Source: Deltaproteobacteria bacterium | GTDB taxonomy: Bacteria; Desulfobacterota; Binatia; UTPRO1 | Direction of reading: 5' to 3' | Assembly (NCBI GenBank): GCA_020848745.1 | Contig: JADLHM010000089.1 | Location: 36,031-100,030 of the forward strand | DNA length: 64,000 nucleotides | Part shown: positions 62,924-64,000 of the stretch, piece after piece | Numbering within the stretch: the stretch's first letter is position 1 | Layout: each line of letters opens with the position of its first letter | The notes under the pieces: generated by a model | The model's database searches: none | Seen by the model: the letters and a program-made list of their open reading frames with translations, nothing else | Told to the model about the DNA's origin: nothing | Program-made: the position numbers and the translations under genes

Positions 62924-64000
62924 TTACTTCGACTTCGCGAGGCCGAGCACGCGCTCGCCGAGAATGTTGCGTTGGATCTCGTTGCTGCCGGCGGCGATCG
63001 TGAACCCGTACGAGTTCAGGTACGCGAGCGGCCACTGGCCGTTGTCGGGCGCGCCGGGGTCGCCGACGTAGAGACTCGCCGCGGGTCCCTCGATCTCGAG
63101 CGCCACCGCCGCGATGTCCTGCATGAGCTCGCTGACGGTGACCTTGGCCTGGAGCGGGAGACGCATCGGGTGGTCGGTGAGCGGCTCGACGCGCATGCGC
63201 CGGTGCACCTGGCGCATGCCCTCGACGCGGATCGCGAGCTGGGCGACGCGGTCGCGGATGACGGCGTCGTCCCACGCGGGCTTGCCGTCGCGCCGCGAGC
63301 GCTTGGCGAGGCTCACGAGCTGGGTGACGCGCTCGTCGAGCGAGATGCCGCCGCCGCTCCCCGCGCCCTCGGCCGCTCCGCGCTCGTAGAGGAGCGTCGT
63401 CATCGCGACCGTCCAGCCCTTGCCGATCTCGTCGACGCGATACGTGTCGGGCACGACGACGTCCTCGAACAGCACCTCGTTGAAGCCGGTCTCGCCGGTG
63501 ATCTTGATGAGCGGCCGCACCGTCACGCCCCTCGTGTCGGCGATCGGCACGATGAAGTACGTAAGGCCGTTGTACTTGTGCTCGTTGCTGGTGCGCGTGA
63601 CCATGATCATCCAGCTCGCGAAGTGCGCGAGGCTCGTCCACACCTTGTGGCCGTTGATGATCCAGTTGTCGCCGTCGCGAACGGCCGACGCTTGCGCGTT
63701 CGCCAGGTCGCTGCCGGCGTTCGGCTCGGAGAAGCCCTGACACCAGATCTCGTCGGCGGCCAGGAGCGGCGGGATGAAGCGGCGCTTCTGCTCCTCGGTG
63801 CCGTGATTGAGGATGGTCGGCGCCGCCATCGAGAGGCCGATCACGTTGATCAAGTACGGCACCTGGGCGCGGCTCATCTCCTGGCTCGCGATCTGCTGGA
63901 AGCCCGCGTGGCCGCCGCCGCCGTACTCCTTCGGGTAGTCGCAGCCGATGAGGCCGGCGTCGTAGCACTTCTTCTCCCAGGCACAGAGGTAGCGCCGCTG
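62924..64000 (-). CDS. Acyl-CoA dehydrogenase, N-terminus beyond the window
   Basis: At least 358 residues are visible; the frame is open to the window edge, where the residues read WEKKCYDAGLIGCDYPKEYGG, so the first ~50 are missing. The middle domain has WCQGFSEPNAGSDLA (FAD/substrate loop) and WIINGHKVWTSLAHFASWMI. The C-terminal domain ends YGFTIAAGSNEIQRNILGERVLGL, which is the usual GSNEIQRNI end. It precedes the shorter dehydrogenase in the same transcript, the common pairing for heteromeric enzymes. Confidence 0.9.
   Translation of the reverse strand, partial: QRRYLCAWEKKCYDAGLIGCDYPKEYGGGGHAGFQQIASQEMSRAQVPYLINVIGLSMAAPTILNHGTEEQKRRFIPPLLAADEIWCQGFSEPNAGSDLANAQASAVRDGDNWIINGHKVWTSLAHFASWMIMVTRTSNEHKYNGLTYFIVPIADTRGVTVRPLIKITGETGFNEVLFEDVVVPDTYRVDEIGKGWTVAMTTLLYERGAAEGAGSGGGISLDERVTQLVSLAKRSRRDGKPAWDDAVIRDRVAQLAIRVEGMRQVHRRMRVEPLTDHPMRLPLQAKVTVSELMQDIAAVALEIEGPAASLYVGDPGAPDNGQWPLAYLNSYGFTIAAGSNEIQRNILGERVLGLAKSK

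Overview
The window is 64 kb of very GC-rich bacterial DNA that is densely packed with genes, many of them overlapping their neighbour by 4 bases. I see no rRNA, tRNA, CRISPR array, insertion sequence or phage gene. Several traits point to a deltaproteobacteria-like lineage (Myxococcota, Desulfobacterota or Candidatus Binatota type): secreted Cys-repeat proteins of the CR-x4-GVCDVAESC type, a DUF1800/DUF1501 pair beside a cytochrome-like secreted protein, a MoxR/DUF58/Bat operon, and paired acyl-CoA dehydrogenases with an associated phosphotransferase. That placement is an inference; the window holds no phylogenetic marker.

Layout. 0-2 kb: a RhlE-type RNA helicase and a small unknown gene. 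2.3-13 kb: MoxR, then an ArsR regulator with an M20 peptidase, then DUF58, a DUF4381-like protein, BatA, BatB, BatC and a fused BatD-BatE protein. The ArsR/peptidase unit appears to split moxR from the rest. 13-19.4 kb: an aminoglycoside-phosphotransferase-fold protein, a cytochrome-like secreted protein with DUF1800 and DUF1501, and a MOSC protein. 19.5-25.6 kb: an MMPL transporter, a rhomboid protease, a lipoprotein with a solute-binding protein, and a second RhlE helicase. 25.9-36.9 kb: the island described next. 37-43.4 kb: small metabolic and cell-wall genes (VOC, tandem thioredoxin-fold protein, D,D-carboxypeptidase, ArsC, amidase, DUF2804, SnoaL-like, YjbQ). 43.6-51.5 kb: a large SGNH esterase with twelve Cys repeats, a Phd/VapC toxin-antitoxin pair, an STN-type protein and a large secreted protein with one haem motif. 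51.6-61.6 kb: peptidase U32, Nudix, a double universal stress protein, an S1-domain protein, a broken CocE-type hydrolase and a Uma2 protein. 61.7-64 kb: two acyl-CoA dehydrogenases, the second cut by the window end.

The most interesting part is a compact, apparently co-transcribed set of ten genes at 26885-36899. It holds an FHA-like/RING-like protein, an E1-like enzyme, an E2-like protein with an HPN motif and a catalytic-type Cys, an unknown two-part protein, a ubiquitin-like beta-grasp protein and a JAMM isopeptidase. These are followed without a break by an ARC/Mpa-like AAA ATPase, a divergent Dop/PafA-type protein, a 62-residue Pup-like protein ending in Glu, and a second Dop/PafA-type ligase fused to a TPR-like tail. 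Parts of a ubiquitin-type and a pupylation-type pathway therefore sit in one operon, with no 20S proteasome gene nearby. The likely scheme is E1-to-E2 transfer of the beta-grasp protein, directed by the RING protein and reversed by the JAMM enzyme, alongside Pup-like tagging by the PafA-type enzyme, with tagged proteins unfolded by the ATPase. Computational surveys have described bacterial ubiquitin-like operons and Pup/UBact systems separately; I cannot check here whether this combination has been reported.

Regulation. Several promoters can be proposed from a recurring extended -10 (TG-S-TA-n-C) or a TTGACA-like -35. Some lie only 7-11 bases before the start codon, which suggests leaderless or very short-leader transcripts.
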